A stretch of DNA of 64,000 bases from UBA5109 sp038148755 (GCA_038148755.1 JAYQWA010000009.1:11737-75736); one strand, 5' to 3'; counted from the stretch's first letter, positions 44,337 to 54,225 are shown. Notes: generated by a model not told the origin, from the letters alone. Program-made: numbers and translations.

Positions 44337-46133
44337 TTAATCCGGTAGGGCAAAAACAAACAGGTTGTTGGCATCCGTTGCGCCAGCAAAAAGCGACCGA
44401 CCAGTACTCACGGAGATATATTGCTTGCCATCCACCATGAACGTCGTGGCATAACCACTAATGGTTGAACCAAGGTTGATCTCCCAAAGTACTTCACCAG
44501 TCTCCTGGCTCAGGGCTTTCATACGACCATTGTTGTCTCCGCCAAGCACCAGGCCGCCATCGGTTGTGATTAATGACAGCATGGTTGCGTTCTGCTCATA
44601 AGTCCAAACAGTTTCACCCGTTGCCGCAGAAATTGCTTTGACATTATTTGGCGCTCTGTCTTCACTATCAGGCAGATCTGCAGCCCTGCCGAAACGGCCA
44701 TACAGATTATCCAGTGATGGTTCGGTCAGTGTGGCAGTGACATCTTCACACTGATTGGTTAAAGAGAAAAACATCAGGTTGTTATTAGGGTTGTATGAAC
44801 CTGATGGCCAGCCTCTACTTAATCCGCCACAGACGAAAACTGTCTGACCGACTTCTGTAAACAGCACTTCAGGGCTGATGGTGACATCACCGGTATTTAC
44901 GTCAATATTCGAAACGATATTCTGATAGACAACCGATGTTGCCCACAGAAATTCACCGGTTTCCCTGTCCAGTGTATAGACCAGGCCAGGCTTGCCTGGG
45001 ATGCCTGTCAACACTTTACGAACTTCACCAGGTTCGATATCTGGATTGATCCATTCGACTGTATCAGGATCCGGTGTTACAGCTGTGTCAACCAGAAGAC
45101 GTTCAAAGGGGAAGTCATAATCCCAGTGATCAACTAAATGCTGGTAGTACCAGACGATCTCACCGGTATCGGCATCAAGCGCCAGAGTAGAGTTGTGGTA
45201 AAGATAGTCATATTCGTTGCCTGCCATTGTATATTTAGGGGCAGGTGAAGTTACTGATGTGCCGAAATAAACCAGGTTCAATTCAGGGTCAAAAGAAGGC
45301 ACCAACCAGGTACCAACATGCCAGCGCGCTTCATCAGGCATATCACCCCAACTATCACCATTGATTTCGCCCATCCTGGCGATAGTGCTGGTGCGCCATA
45401 TTTCACGGCCGGTACGGGCATCATGCGCGGTCATGACACAGGCTTCCGGACTGCCTTCAGGTTCACAGCCACGGCCCGAAATAGCCATACCATTGACAAT
45501 AATGGGGCCAGAAGTCTGCTGTGCGCCACGATGATAATCGAGTATCTGGGTTTCCCAGACCAATTCACCGGTACGCGCATTTAAGGCATAGATATAGTCA
45601 TCGGCACTCGTGTCAATAATCAGATCATCATAAATCGCCAGGTTACGGTTAATGTCAGGAACCGGGAAGTAGTCACGCAGATCATCAGGGAGACGACGCT
45701 GATATTCCCAGATCAAATCACCAGTGGCAGCATCAATAGCCTGGGTTACGTCCATTGGATTAGGGAAAAACATGATACCGTCATGGACCAAAGCAGTGCC
45801 TTCCTGAATGCCATCATCCAGACCACGGGTCCAGACCATGCGTAACTGGTCAACATTCCTAGTGTTAATCTGATCCAGCGGGCTGTGCCCCCATGAATTG
45901 AGTGTGCGGCGCCACATTAACCAATCTGCGGGATCAGGGTTTTGCAGCATTTCATCAGTCACAGGTGTGAAATTTGCTATTGCCTGATTGCCCGGCCCCA
46001 TATCTGCTGGGGAGAATTCATCGGCCGCTGAGGCTGAATTCATCAGTAGCGGCGTTAATACCATGCTGCTGATAAGTACTTTAAGCTGGGTTTTCAATGA
46101 GTTTTTTTTCTTGTTCTTCAGTTGTTGGAACAT
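44337..46133 (-). CDS. PQQ-dependent alcohol dehydrogenase, quinoprotein beta-propeller
   Basis: A periplasmic quinoprotein of 598 residues. The ATG at 46133 has AAGGAG seven bases upstream; the frame continues to 46250 without a better start. The signal peptide ends SASA (about residue 36). Eight propeller repeats carry Trp-docking motifs such as DAATGDLIWEYQ, NARTGELVWETQ, DADTGEIVWYYQ and ATGETVWTYEQ. Probable cofactor-site residues are Glu224 (GRGCEPEG), Asn314 (LYHNSTLALD), and Asp338-Tyr339-Asp340 in DHWDYDFPFE. The second Asp resembles the extra lanthanide ligand of XoxF/PedH enzymes. No cytochrome domain, PQQ synthesis or partner gene lies nearby; substrate unknown. Confidence 0.9.
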   Translation of the reverse strand: MFQQLKNKKKNSLKTQLKVLISSMVLTPLLMNSASAADEFSPADMGPGNQAIANFTPVTDEMLQNPDPADWLMWRRTLNSWGHSPLDQINTRNVDQLRMVWTRGLDDGIQEGTALVHDGIMFFPNPMDVTQAIDAATGDLIWEYQRRLPDDLRDYFPVPDINRNLAIYDDLIIDTSADDYIYALNARTGELVWETQILDYHRGAQQTSGPIIVNGMAISGRGCEPEGSPEACVMTAHDARTGREIWRTSTIARMGEINGDSWGDMPDEARWHVGTWLVPSFDPELNLVYFGTSVTSPAPKYTMAGNEYDYLYHNSTLALDADTGEIVWYYQHLVDHWDYDFPFERLLVDTAVTPDPDTVEWINPDIEPGEVRKVLTGIPGKPGLVYTLDRETGEFLWATSVVYQNIVSNIDVNTGDVTISPEVLFTEVGQTVFVCGGLSRGWPSGSYNPNNNLMFFSLTNQCEDVTATLTEPSLDNLYGRFGRAADLPDSEDRAPNNVKAISAATGETVWTYEQNATMLSLITTDGGLVLGGDNNGRMKALSQETGEVLWEINLGSTISGYATTFMVDGKQYISVSTGRSLFAGATDANNLFVFALPD

Positions 46134-46400
46134 GGTCTTCTCCTTACTTCCCGTGAACTTGAATGCTTGGATCTTTTTATGAATTTTATGGGAAAAGTAT
46201 ACTGTTTTTAAGATTAAGTTGATCCAGACGGCAAATAATAGCTTCTGCAACCACAGATATCAAAGTTATATTGAAGCGATGAAATGAAATCACCTATTAT
46301 CACTGTACTTGCAAATAATCAGCTAAAGTAAGAACCTGCTTTTTGAATGATTCTTAATTATTGGAATGATTCAGTGAGGTTTTGCTTAAAAGCTGGCCTT

Positions 46401-47051
46401 TTAGTGCACGACCTGGGGTTCCAGTAATTTCTCCAAGGCCTGTTGCCAGCCTTCAGGGTTATTGTACATGGCCTGATGATTCAACATCTGTATCTGCCCG
46501 TCCTGCTCCAGGGCAAAGGTAGGGAAACCCTGGCCACCGATATGTTGTAAAAGCACTCTGCTATCGTTGATATGCTGTGCAACATCTTCATCGCTGAGAT
46601 TGTCAAAGGCCTGTTGAAAGGCGTCGGTATCAATGCCACATTCACCGGCAATTTCCCGCAGTGTGGTTGCTTCAGCAACCCGGCGGCCATCCATAAAATG
46701 GGCTTTAATAATCGCATGGTAGTAAGTCAGCATATCGCCTCCTGCCATTTCGGCAGCCAGGATAGCGTGTATGGGTGGCGTTGAATCCAGTACTGCATCA
46801 CCGCTATTTAATAATTCAGTCATTGCCGGTCCCGGTGTCTGACCAGTGAGCTGGGTGATACGATCATGATGCGTCATGATGAAACGCACCATGGCTGCAT
46901 CGGCTACCCGGTTATTGGGGGCAGAAAATAGGCCGCCAAAATGTAACTGAATATCCAACTCAGGAACTTTCTGGCTGGCTTTAACTAAAGGGGCAGCGCC
47001 AAAACACCATCCACATAAAGGGTCGGTAATTAAATGTAAGGTAGCACTCAT
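46401..47051 (-). CDS. DsbA-family protein with CGWC active site
   Basis: A 216-residue thioredoxin-fold protein without a signal peptide. The redox motif is DPLCGWCFGAAP near residue 15, with an all-helical insertion and the cis-Pro loop GFPTFALEQDGQ. It belongs to the FrnE/YjbH-like branch and is a paralogue of the protein at 22914-23549, though the CxxC dipeptide differs (GW instead of SW). It is probably a cytoplasmic thiol oxidoreductase. It is monocistronic, between the PQQ dehydrogenase and a DUF3237 gene. Confidence 0.83.
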   Translation of the reverse strand: MSATLHLITDPLCGWCFGAAPLVKASQKVPELDIQLHFGGLFSAPNNRVADAAMVRFIMTHHDRITQLTGQTPGPAMTELLNSGDAVLDSTPPIHAILAAEMAGGDMLTYYHAIIKAHFMDGRRVAEATTLREIAGECGIDTDAFQQAFDNLSDEDVAQHINDSRVLLQHIGGQGFPTFALEQDGQIQMLNHQAMYNNPEGWQQALEKLLEPQVVH

Positions 47052-47287
47052 ATTATTTATCCCGCTTTTGCTAATGCGCTTATGAAAGTTTTGCTCAGTA
47101 TATTAACAGTTACGGCAGACTTGTAACCCGATTTAAAACAAATATATAGTTTCTGGCAAAATAGTTTGGGAGGTGACACCGCCGGGCTAAAGACATAAGA
47201 TGAGGTGTTTTCTAGAGTTTGAATGAAGTCGGAATTTATTAAATATTCGACATAAACATAATGTCATACTGTAATGAGAGATGAAAA

Positions 47288-47800
47288 ATGAAAGTAATTA
47301 AAAAAATGAATCCTGCCAGTTTACTGATTAGCATACTTGCTATAGCCAGTTTACTAACCAGCCCGGTGGCGTCGGCACAAAATGCACAAACATCACTTGA
47401 ATCGGAATTTTTGATGAATATGGTCCTGCAACTTGGCGGACAGCCGATGGATGCAGGTCATACCCAGGTTGCTCCAATAGGCGGAGGAACTTTTTCCGGC
47501 CCCGGCATTAGTGGTACGGTGTTGCCCGGAGGAGCTGACTGGATGACGCAGATTTCCGGTCATGGTGGACTGGATGTGCGTATTACATTAATGACCGATG
47601 ATGGCGCGTATATTTATTTATCCTATACCGGTGTCATGTATGAAAGCGATGCCGGCACGTACTGGAAAATTACACCAAGTTTCCAGACTGCCTCTGAAAA
47701 ATATGACTGGCTGAATCACATCGTGGCAGTCGGACAGGGTTATCTGGAAGGTGGTGATTTTGCCAACGGTATTTTCTACGATATCTTCCAAATTCTCTGA
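47288..47800 (+). CDS. exported DUF3237-family protein
   Basis: A 170-residue protein with a signal peptide ending ASA (about residue 30). The mature part follows the DUF3237 pattern: GGGTFSGPGISGTVLPGGADW, then a DVRITLMTDDGAYIYLSYTG strand pair, and YWKITPSFQTASEKYDWLNHIVAVGQG. The family is a beta-barrel of unknown function, often encoded near aromatic or steroid catabolism genes; most members lack a signal peptide, so this exported form is less usual. A terminator follows. Confidence 0.85.
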   Translation: MKVIKKMNPASLLISILAIASLLTSPVASAQNAQTSLESEFLMNMVLQLGGQPMDAGHTQVAPIGGGTFSGPGISGTVLPGGADWMTQISGHGGLDVRITLMTDDGAYIYLSYTGVMYESDAGTYWKITPSFQTASEKYDWLNHIVAVGQGYLEGGDFANGIFYDIFQIL

Positions 47801-47830
47801 TCTCTTGTCTGAATAAAAAATCCGATTACA

Positions 47831-47871
47831 AAAAAAAGCCCCGGACTTTCACCTGAACCGGGGCTTTTTTT
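47831..47871. terminator. bidirectional Rho-independent terminator between the DUF3237 gene and uvrA
   Basis: A perfect 14-base stem: AAAAAAAGCCCCGG (47831-47844) pairs with CCGGGGCTTTTTTT (47858-47871), loop of 13 bases, A and T tracts on both flanks. It ends both the DUF3237 gene and, on the other strand, uvrA. Confidence 0.95.
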
Positions 47872-47889
47872 GTATCCCATCAGTAAATC

Positions 47890-50718
47890 TCAGGGTTTAA
47901 GAATTTTCGCCAGATATTGTCCCGTGTAGGACTGTTTAACTTTGGCAACCTGCTCGGGTGTACCGGTAGCGATTATCTGACCGCCGCCATCGCCACCCTC
48001 TGGACCAAGGTCGACTATCCAGTCGGCTGTCTTGATCACATCCAGATTATGCTCAATGACGGCAATCGTGTTGCCGTCATCACGCAGGCGATGTAAAACA
48101 TTTAACAACTGTTGAATATCGTGGAAGTGCAAGCCTGTGGTGGGTTCGTCAAGAATATACAGTGTCTGTCCGGTATCACGTTTTGACAACTCTTTGGCGA
48201 GTTTAACGCGTTGCGCTTCACCGCCTGACAGTGTCGTCGCTGCCTGTCCCAGTTTGACATAGGACAGGCCGACTTCAATCAGGGTTTGCAGTTTACGGGC
48301 TATGACCGGAACCGGGTCAAAAAATTCGCGTGCATCTTCAATGGTCATATCCAGGACTTCAAAAATATTCTTGCCTTTGTATTTCACTTCCAGCGTCTCG
48401 CGGTTATAACGCATGCTTTTGCATACATCGCAGGCAACATAGACATCAGGGAGGAAATGCATTTCAACTTTGACGACGCCATCGCCCTGGCAGGCTTCAC
48501 AACGTCCACCTTTAACATTAAAGGAAAAACGTCCAGGTTTGTAACCCCGGGCGCGGGATTCCTGGGTCGCAGCAAAAAGCTCACGGACTGGCGTAAAAAT
48601 ACCGGTATAAGTTGCCGGGTTACTGCGCGGCGTTCGGCCGATAGGACTCTGGTTAATATCGACAACCTTGTCGAGTAAATCCAGGCCAGTCAGGTCTTTA
48701 TATTTGGCAGCATTGAGCGTAGTCGCGCCATTCAGGGCGGTTGCGGTTAAAGGATAAAGCGTATTATTGATTAAAGTGGATTTGCCAGAACCCGAGACGC
48801 CTGTGATGCAGGTCATCAGGCCAAGGGGAATTTCCAAATTGACAGATTTGAGGTTATTGCCCGCGGCACCAGACAGTACGAGTTTTTTTTCAGGGTCTGG
48901 TTTCACCCGTTGAGCTGGTATTTCTATTTTTTGTTTGCCGGACAGGTATTGACCAGTTAATGATTTTTCAGTTTCTTGAATATCCTGGTAAGTGCCCTGA
49001 GCGACTATTTCTCCACCGTGCACACCGGCACCGGGTCCGATATCAATAATATGGTCAGCGCTGCGGATGGCTTCTTCATCATGTTCAACCACAATCACAG
49101 TATTGCCGATATCGCGCAAGTGACGCAGCGTGTTTAACAAGCGGTCATTATCGCGCTGGTGTAATCCGATGGAAGGTTCATCCAGAATATACATAACCCC
49201 AACCAGACCTGCGCCAATCTGACTGGCCAGGCGTATACGCTGGGCTTCACCACCGGACAAGGTCTCGGCGCTTCGGCTCAGCGTCAGATAATTGAGGCCG
49301 ACATCAACCAGAAATTTCAAACGATCCTGGATTTCTTTCAGGATTTTTTCTGCAATTTTTGCTTTTCTACCTTTTAGATTGAGCTTGGCGAAATAATCGG
49401 TGGCCGCTCCTATGGTCATGGCGGTGATAGCCGGTAAATTTTTTCTGTTGATCAGGACATGACGGGCATCACGACGCAGCCGGGTTCCTTCACATTCGGG
49501 GCAGGGTTGAGAGTTGAGATACTTGGCCAGTTCTTCACGTACCATTTGCGACTCAGTTTCTCGATAACGGCGTTCCATGTTTGGCAAAATGCCTTCAAAT
49601 GCTTTGCGGTTAATATAAGTTTTGCCTTTTTCATTAATAAAGGTGAACTCAATTTCTGTTTTACCACTGCCAAACAAAATCAGATCCTGGTGTTTTCTAC
49701 TCAGTTTTTCATAGGGAGTATCGACAGCAAAACCGTAATGATCTGCCAGTGATTTAAGTAACTGGAAATAATAAATATTACGACGATCCCAACCTCTCAC
49801 TGCTCCTTCTGCTAAAGATAAGGATTCATCAATAATGATTTTATTCTGATCAAAATACTGCTTCATACCCAGGCCATCACAGGCAGAGCAGGCCCCAGCA
49901 GGATTGTTAAAAGAAAAAAGTCTGGGTTCTAACTCAGAAATACTATGACCACATTCCGGGCAGGCGAACAATGAGGAGAAGACCATATCGTCACTAGCAT
50001 CATCATCCATATGCGAAACAATAGCGAGACCACCGGCAATCTGTAAGGCGGTTTCAAAAGATTCGGCCAGACGCTGCATTAAATCCAGGCGTACTTTAAA
50101 ACGATCCACAACGACTTCAATTGTATGTTTTTTATTTTTTTCGAGATTTGGCGGGTAATCCAGTTCGGTCACGATACCGTCTACCCTGGCGCGAATGAAG
50201 CCCCCGGCTTTCAGCTCATGAAAAATATGTAGATGTTCTCCCTTGCGTTCTCGCACAACCGGAGCCAGCAACATCATCGGTGTGCCCTCTGGTAAAGCCA
50301 GAACCTGATCAACCATCTGGCTAACTGTCTGGGCTTCCAGTTTAAGGTTGTGATCAGGACAGTAGGGGTCGCCAGCGCGGGCGAAGAGCAGGCGCAGATA
50401 ATCATAAATCTCGGTAATTGTGCCGACCGTTGAACGTGGATTATGAGAGGTGGACTTTTGCTCAATGGAAATGGCCGGGGAAAGACCGGAAATCTGATCC
50501 ATATCCGGCTTATCCATCATTGACAGAAATTGGCGGGCATAGGTGGAGAGCGATTCCACATAGCGGCGTTGCCCTTCTGCGTAAAGCGTATCAAAAGCCA
50601 GTGAGGATTTGCCCGAGCCAGAGAGACCTGTAATAACCACAAGCTTGTCTCTGGGGATAGTTAGATCAATATTTTTAAGGTTATGTGTCCGGGCTCCCCG
50701 AACTATAATTTCGTCCAT
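47890..50718 (-). CDS. uvrA: excinuclease ABC subunit A
   Basis: UvrA (942 residues from the ATG at 50718, since the family starts MDxIxVRGARTHNLKNI; the longer frame to 50754 adds 12 unlikely residues). It finds bulky DNA lesions for UvrB. Two ABC modules are visible: Walker A motifs GLSGSGKSS and GVSGSGKST, and signatures TLSGGEAQRIRLA and TLSGGEAQRVKLA. The zinc modules are CPECGHSIS...CSACDG and CEACQGDG...CDVCKS. It is divergent from ssb, as in E. coli, but no LexA-type box is seen in the gap. Confidence 0.97.
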   Translation of the reverse strand: MDEIIVRGARTHNLKNIDLTIPRDKLVVITGLSGSGKSSLAFDTLYAEGQRRYVESLSTYARQFLSMMDKPDMDQISGLSPAISIEQKSTSHNPRSTVGTITEIYDYLRLLFARAGDPYCPDHNLKLEAQTVSQMVDQVLALPEGTPMMLLAPVVRERKGEHLHIFHELKAGGFIRARVDGIVTELDYPPNLEKNKKHTIEVVVDRFKVRLDLMQRLAESFETALQIAGGLAIVSHMDDDASDDMVFSSLFACPECGHSISELEPRLFSFNNPAGACSACDGLGMKQYFDQNKIIIDESLSLAEGAVRGWDRRNIYYFQLLKSLADHYGFAVDTPYEKLSRKHQDLILFGSGKTEIEFTFINEKGKTYINRKAFEGILPNMERRYRETESQMVREELAKYLNSQPCPECEGTRLRRDARHVLINRKNLPAITAMTIGAATDYFAKLNLKGRKAKIAEKILKEIQDRLKFLVDVGLNYLTLSRSAETLSGGEAQRIRLASQIGAGLVGVMYILDEPSIGLHQRDNDRLLNTLRHLRDIGNTVIVVEHDEEAIRSADHIIDIGPGAGVHGGEIVAQGTYQDIQETEKSLTGQYLSGKQKIEIPAQRVKPDPEKKLVLSGAAGNNLKSVNLEIPLGLMTCITGVSGSGKSTLINNTLYPLTATALNGATTLNAAKYKDLTGLDLLDKVVDINQSPIGRTPRSNPATYTGIFTPVRELFAATQESRARGYKPGRFSFNVKGGRCEACQGDGVVKVEMHFLPDVYVACDVCKSMRYNRETLEVKYKGKNIFEVLDMTIEDAREFFDPVPVIARKLQTLIEVGLSYVKLGQAATTLSGGEAQRVKLAKELSKRDTGQTLYILDEPTTGLHFHDIQQLLNVLHRLRDDGNTIAVIEHNLDVIKTADWIVDLGPEGGDGGGQIIATGTPEQVAKVKQSYTGQYLAKILKP

Positions 50719-50844
50719 TCGACTTACTTCTTCATGTAAAACTAAACCGGCCATTATACGTGGTTGCTTATCAGAAAGAAGAATCTAATCGAATTTTTTC
50801 ACAAGCGTGCTAGACTTAGCCTATCCAAAAAGAGGAGATTTATT

Positions 50845-51294
50845 GTGGCAAGTCGAGGAATTAATAAAGTAATTTTAGTGGGCAATGTTGGTCAGGATCC
50901 AGAGACGCGTTATATGCCAAATGGCAATGCAGTAACCAATATTTCGCTGGCAACCAGTGAAACCTGGAAAGACAAGAATACCGGTGAGCAACAGGAACGT
51001 ACTGAATGGCATCGGGTGACTTTCTACCAGCGCCTGGCAGAAATAGTGGCGGAATATGTCAAAAAAGGATCAAAGCTTTACGTTGAAGGGCGCCTGCAAA
51101 CAAGATCCTGGGAGCAGGATGGTGTGAAACGTTATGCGACCGATATCATAGCCAACGAAATGCAGATGTTGGATAGTCGGGGCAGTGGGGACAACTATTC
51201 TTCTGCTCAGACTTCACCTCCACCCAGGAATGAAACGCCGACACAACAAGCGCCTGAGGACATGGATAGCTTCGATGACGATATTCCGTTTTAG
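50845..51294 (+). CDS. ssb: single-stranded DNA-binding protein
   Basis: SSB (149 residues). The start is the GTG at 50845 giving VASRGINKVILVGNVGQDPETRY, with AGAGGAGA upstream; the open frame back to 50764 is not conserved. An OB fold (residues 1-110, with WHRVTF and LYVEGRLQTRSW) is followed by a Gln/Pro-rich tail and the partner-binding tip DSFDDDIPF. It is divergent from uvrA. Confidence 0.97.
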   Translation: MASRGINKVILVGNVGQDPETRYMPNGNAVTNISLATSETWKDKNTGEQQERTEWHRVTFYQRLAEIVAEYVKKGSKLYVEGRLQTRSWEQDGVKRYATDIIANEMQMLDSRGSGDNYSSAQTSPPPRNETPTQQAPEDMDSFDDDIPF

Positions 51295-51326
51295 TAATCT
51301 GAAAGTAAAACGCAACGTTTGATATT

Positions 51327-52199
51327 GTGAAATTATTGGTTTTCGGCTCTAACAGCCCACTGGGAAAAAGCTTCACTCGGCTGCTCAAAAGAGAATCAAT
51401 AAGGTTTATTGCTATCAATGACAGCGAAGCAAGCATCTATGAAGCTGATAAACTGGCAGGCTTAATTAAGGATGCTCAGCCTGAGCAGTTATTGAATTTA
51501 AGTTTAAACCCGGGGCTGTTCCAGTCGGAAACCCCAATAAGCAAAGAACGTATTGCCCAGTTGACCCAGTCCTGTTCAACCTTAATAAAATCCGCAAAGG
51601 CACAAAAAATACCGCTGGTACATCATTCTTCAGTAGCCGTGTTTGATGGTTCCAATTCCAGACCCTATCTGGAAACGGATACCTGCTCACCAAAAAACCC
51701 TTTGGGAAAATTAGCGCTGAGTCTGGAAAAGAAAGTAGCCAAATATGAAAAACATATTATTTTGCGGACAGAAGGTATTTTCGATACACAAACAGTTTTT
51801 TTTGATCAATGCATAAAAGACTGTATCGCCAATAAGGGTAAGTTAAATCTGCTGGATCAACGTTGCAGTCCGACGCCGGTAGCTGATGTTGCCAGAGTGT
51901 TACTGGCTATCAATAAACAACTGGCATGTAATGCCAGTCCCTGGGGCGTGCATCAATACTGTGCTTTGCAGGCCACACACCGTTACACTTTTGTGGAGGA
52001 TTTCTTAAAAGAAGCCGCCACCTTCGATAAAAAGCTTGCAGCTGCTGTGAAGAATCTCGATATAGCAACTCAGGAAACCACTAAAACCCAGTTGGAAAAT
52101 TCAGTAGTAGATTGTCAACATATTATGTCCAGCTTTGGTATTAAACAGCGCTCAAGGGGAAATGCGCTGAAAGAATTGCTTACTGAAAAATATGCCTGA
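51327..52199 (+). CDS. RmlD-like sugar-nucleotide reductase homologue, catalytic residues lost
   Basis: A 290-residue Rossmann protein resembling dTDP-4-dehydrorhamnose reductase: the start LLVFGSNSPLGKSF (a weakened GxxGxxG), DKLAGLIKDAQPEQLLNL, VHHSSVAVFDG and PYLETDTCSPKNPLGK. In RmlD the last is followed by the catalytic YGxSK; here the Tyr position is Leu126 and the Lys position Ala130, so reductase activity is unlikely. Start is a GTG at 51327, 32 bases after ssb, and it may share the ssb transcript. It may be a binding or regulatory protein. Confidence 0.75.
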   Translation: MKLLVFGSNSPLGKSFTRLLKRESIRFIAINDSEASIYEADKLAGLIKDAQPEQLLNLSLNPGLFQSETPISKERIAQLTQSCSTLIKSAKAQKIPLVHHSSVAVFDGSNSRPYLETDTCSPKNPLGKLALSLEKKVAKYEKHIILRTEGIFDTQTVFFDQCIKDCIANKGKLNLLDQRCSPTPVADVARVLLAINKQLACNASPWGVHQYCALQATHRYTFVEDFLKEAATFDKKLAAAVKNLDIATQETTKTQLENSVVDCQHIMSSFGIKQRSRGNALKELLTEKYA

Positions 52200-52229
52200 T
52201 TCAATGCCTTATTGAACTAGTGAAAAATA

Positions 52230-53447
52230 ATGAAAAAGCATGAACTAACAGCCATTGAGGATGCCCTGGAGCATATATTGCGTAATGTTTCATCAGCTGC
52301 AACTGCTGTGGAAGATGTTGTTTTGAGTCAGGCTGTCGGACGGGTTATTGCGGAAGCCATTAAAGCTGATATCAATGTTCCCGGTTATGATAATAGTGCG
52401 ATGGATGGTTTTGCGGTCAATACAGCTTCCATTAATCAGTCTGAATGTACCTTGGCAATTTCACAGACTATTCCTGCAGGTTCCACGGGGAATAAACTGG
52501 AGCCGGGGACAGCAGCAAGAATTTTTACCGGAGCACCGATTCCTGCTGGTGCTGATGCTGTTATCTTGCAGGAAGATACTGAGTTTGATGAACAAAAGGT
52601 AACAATTAAACAGCTTCCTGAGGCAGGGCAGAATATTCGCTTGTGTGGGCATGATATTAGACAGGGAGATGTCATTCTTGATCAGGGGTATAAATTATTG
52701 CCCCAGGATATCGGTTTATTGGCTTCCCTTGGCATACCGCAGATAAAAGCCTATAAACCTCTCAAAGTTGCTATTTTGAATACCGGCGACGAGTTGGTGG
52801 CTCCGGGAGAGCGTTTAAGTCCTGGTCAGATTTATGAGAGTAACAGCTTTACGCTTGAGGCCCTGTTAAAAGCTTTGGGAATGGAAATTTTGAAGTTAGG
52901 TATCGTTAAGGACGAAAGGCAGGCAACTGAAGCGGCCTTATTAAAAGCAGCTGAAGAAGCAGATTGTATTATCAGTAGTGGCGGAGTATCCGTTGGTGAA
53001 GCAGACTTTGTAAAGGAAGCTGTTAGCGCTGCAGGGGAACTTTCTTTATGGAAACTTGCGATAAAACCGGGCAAACCATTCTCTTTTGGCCAGGTTGGCA
53101 ATATTCCTTTTTTTGGGCTGCCGGGTAACCCGGTTGCCGTTTTTGTTACTTTTCTTATGCTGGTTAAACCTTATTTGCTAAAAATGCAGGGAGCGAAAAA
53201 TATTCACCCGGAGTCTTATCGAATAGCTGCAGGTTTTGAGCTTGCTGAGCCAGGCAGCAGACAGGAATATCTGCGTGTGCGTTTACATAAAAGTCGGGAT
53301 AAACAGGAATTACAACCGTTTCCCAATCAGGGTTCCAGTGTCATGACGTCAACATCCTGGGCTGATGGGCTAGCGGTTATTCCGATTAACAGTAAGGTGA
53401 AGCAAGGCGATTTGCTGGATTTTCTGCCTTTTACAGGTTTGCTGTGA
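52230..53447 (+). CDS. moeA: molybdopterin molybdenumtransferase
   Basis: MoeA (405 residues) inserts molybdate into adenylylated molybdopterin. It shows PGYDNSAMDGFAV, PAGSTGNKLEPGTAARIFTGAPIPAGAD, LNTGDELVAPGE, IISSGGVSVGEADF, LAIKPGKPFSFG and the GLPGNPVAVFVTF loop. Length is normal. No other Moco gene lies nearby, so it is apparently isolated from the rest of the pathway. Confidence 0.96.
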   Translation: MKKHELTAIEDALEHILRNVSSAATAVEDVVLSQAVGRVIAEAIKADINVPGYDNSAMDGFAVNTASINQSECTLAISQTIPAGSTGNKLEPGTAARIFTGAPIPAGADAVILQEDTEFDEQKVTIKQLPEAGQNIRLCGHDIRQGDVILDQGYKLLPQDIGLLASLGIPQIKAYKPLKVAILNTGDELVAPGERLSPGQIYESNSFTLEALLKALGMEILKLGIVKDERQATEAALLKAAEEADCIISSGGVSVGEADFVKEAVSAAGELSLWKLAIKPGKPFSFGQVGNIPFFGLPGNPVAVFVTFLMLVKPYLLKMQGAKNIHPESYRIAAGFELAEPGSRQEYLRVRLHKSRDKQELQPFPNQGSSVMTSTSWADGLAVIPINSKVKQGDLLDFLPFTGLL

Positions 53448-53476
53448 TTTCAGACAATGCAGTATGATCTTTTGTG

Positions 53477-54205
53477 ATGACTGAAAAATTGATAAAATAT
53501 TTGGTGTTGGCGACTGGCTTGTTGTTGCAAGCCTGTGTCTCAACGGAATTGGAGCAAGTGCCAGCAGCTGAAGCGCAGGCAAATGCTAATCTGGAAGCAG
53601 AAAATGTCGAGTCAGCAAATAACCGATCAGTCGCTGATCCTTTTCTCAGGGCCCGGATTCTGGCCGATATGCTTTTTGAAGCGAGCGTCGCTTTTGACGT
53701 TAACCGCTTAATGTTGCCGCCTGGCGATAATGCCTATGACCGCTATATGGAAGTACTAAGCTTTGCACCGGATAATCAGGTTGCGCTGCAGGGTATACAG
53801 GATATCGCTGACCGCTATGTAGTCATGGCAAATCAGGCTATACAAATAGGGCAGTTCGATAACGCTGAGGAATATCTCAACAGAGCAGATAGTATTAGCC
53901 CAGGCAAAGCCAATATAGTGGAAGCAAGGCGAGTGCTGGATACAGAAAAAAGCGTTACCCGCGAGTATTTTGTTTTGGATCCACAAGAGTTGACGGCACA
54001 AAGTCTGCTGATTATGTCGCAACTGGGCAGTATCGGCGAAATGGTTAGAAATAATGATGCGACTTTTTTGATTACTGCACGCACTGATGCAGAAGCCCGC
54101 TGGATATATCAAATAATGCGGGAGGCTGTAGGCGGGTATCGCTTGCGAGGTAATATTGCGTTAGGTTCTCAACCTGCAATTCAGATTAATATCCCGCAAA
54201 CCTGA
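53477..54205 (+). CDS. TPR-like outer-membrane or periplasmic lipoprotein of unknown function
   Basis: A 242-residue lipoprotein from the ATG at 53477. The lipobox LLLQAC places the lipidated Cys at residue 20. Residues about 60-160 look like degenerate tetratricopeptide helices (VLSFAPDNQVALQGIQDIADRY, AIQIGQFDNAEEYLNRADSI). The C-terminal part, after residue 170, is a mixed domain rich in Ile and Leu with no match I can name. It lies between moeA and a copper-chaperone-like gene, and all run rightward with short gaps. Confidence 0.78.
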   Translation: MTEKLIKYLVLATGLLLQACVSTELEQVPAAEAQANANLEAENVESANNRSVADPFLRARILADMLFEASVAFDVNRLMLPPGDNAYDRYMEVLSFAPDNQVALQGIQDIADRYVVMANQAIQIGQFDNAEEYLNRADSISPGKANIVEARRVLDTEKSVTREYFVLDPQELTAQSLLIMSQLGSIGEMVRNNDATFLITARTDAEARWIYQIMREAVGGYRLRGNIALGSQPAIQINIPQT

Positions 54206-54225
54206 ATAACATTGGAATGATGACG

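Noticed and set aside
50719..50844. Possible SOS (LexA) box between divergent uvrA and ssb, as in E. coli
   Set aside because: I read both strands and found no CTGT-N8-ACAG or near match, so no operator is reported; a divergent LexA variant cannot be excluded.
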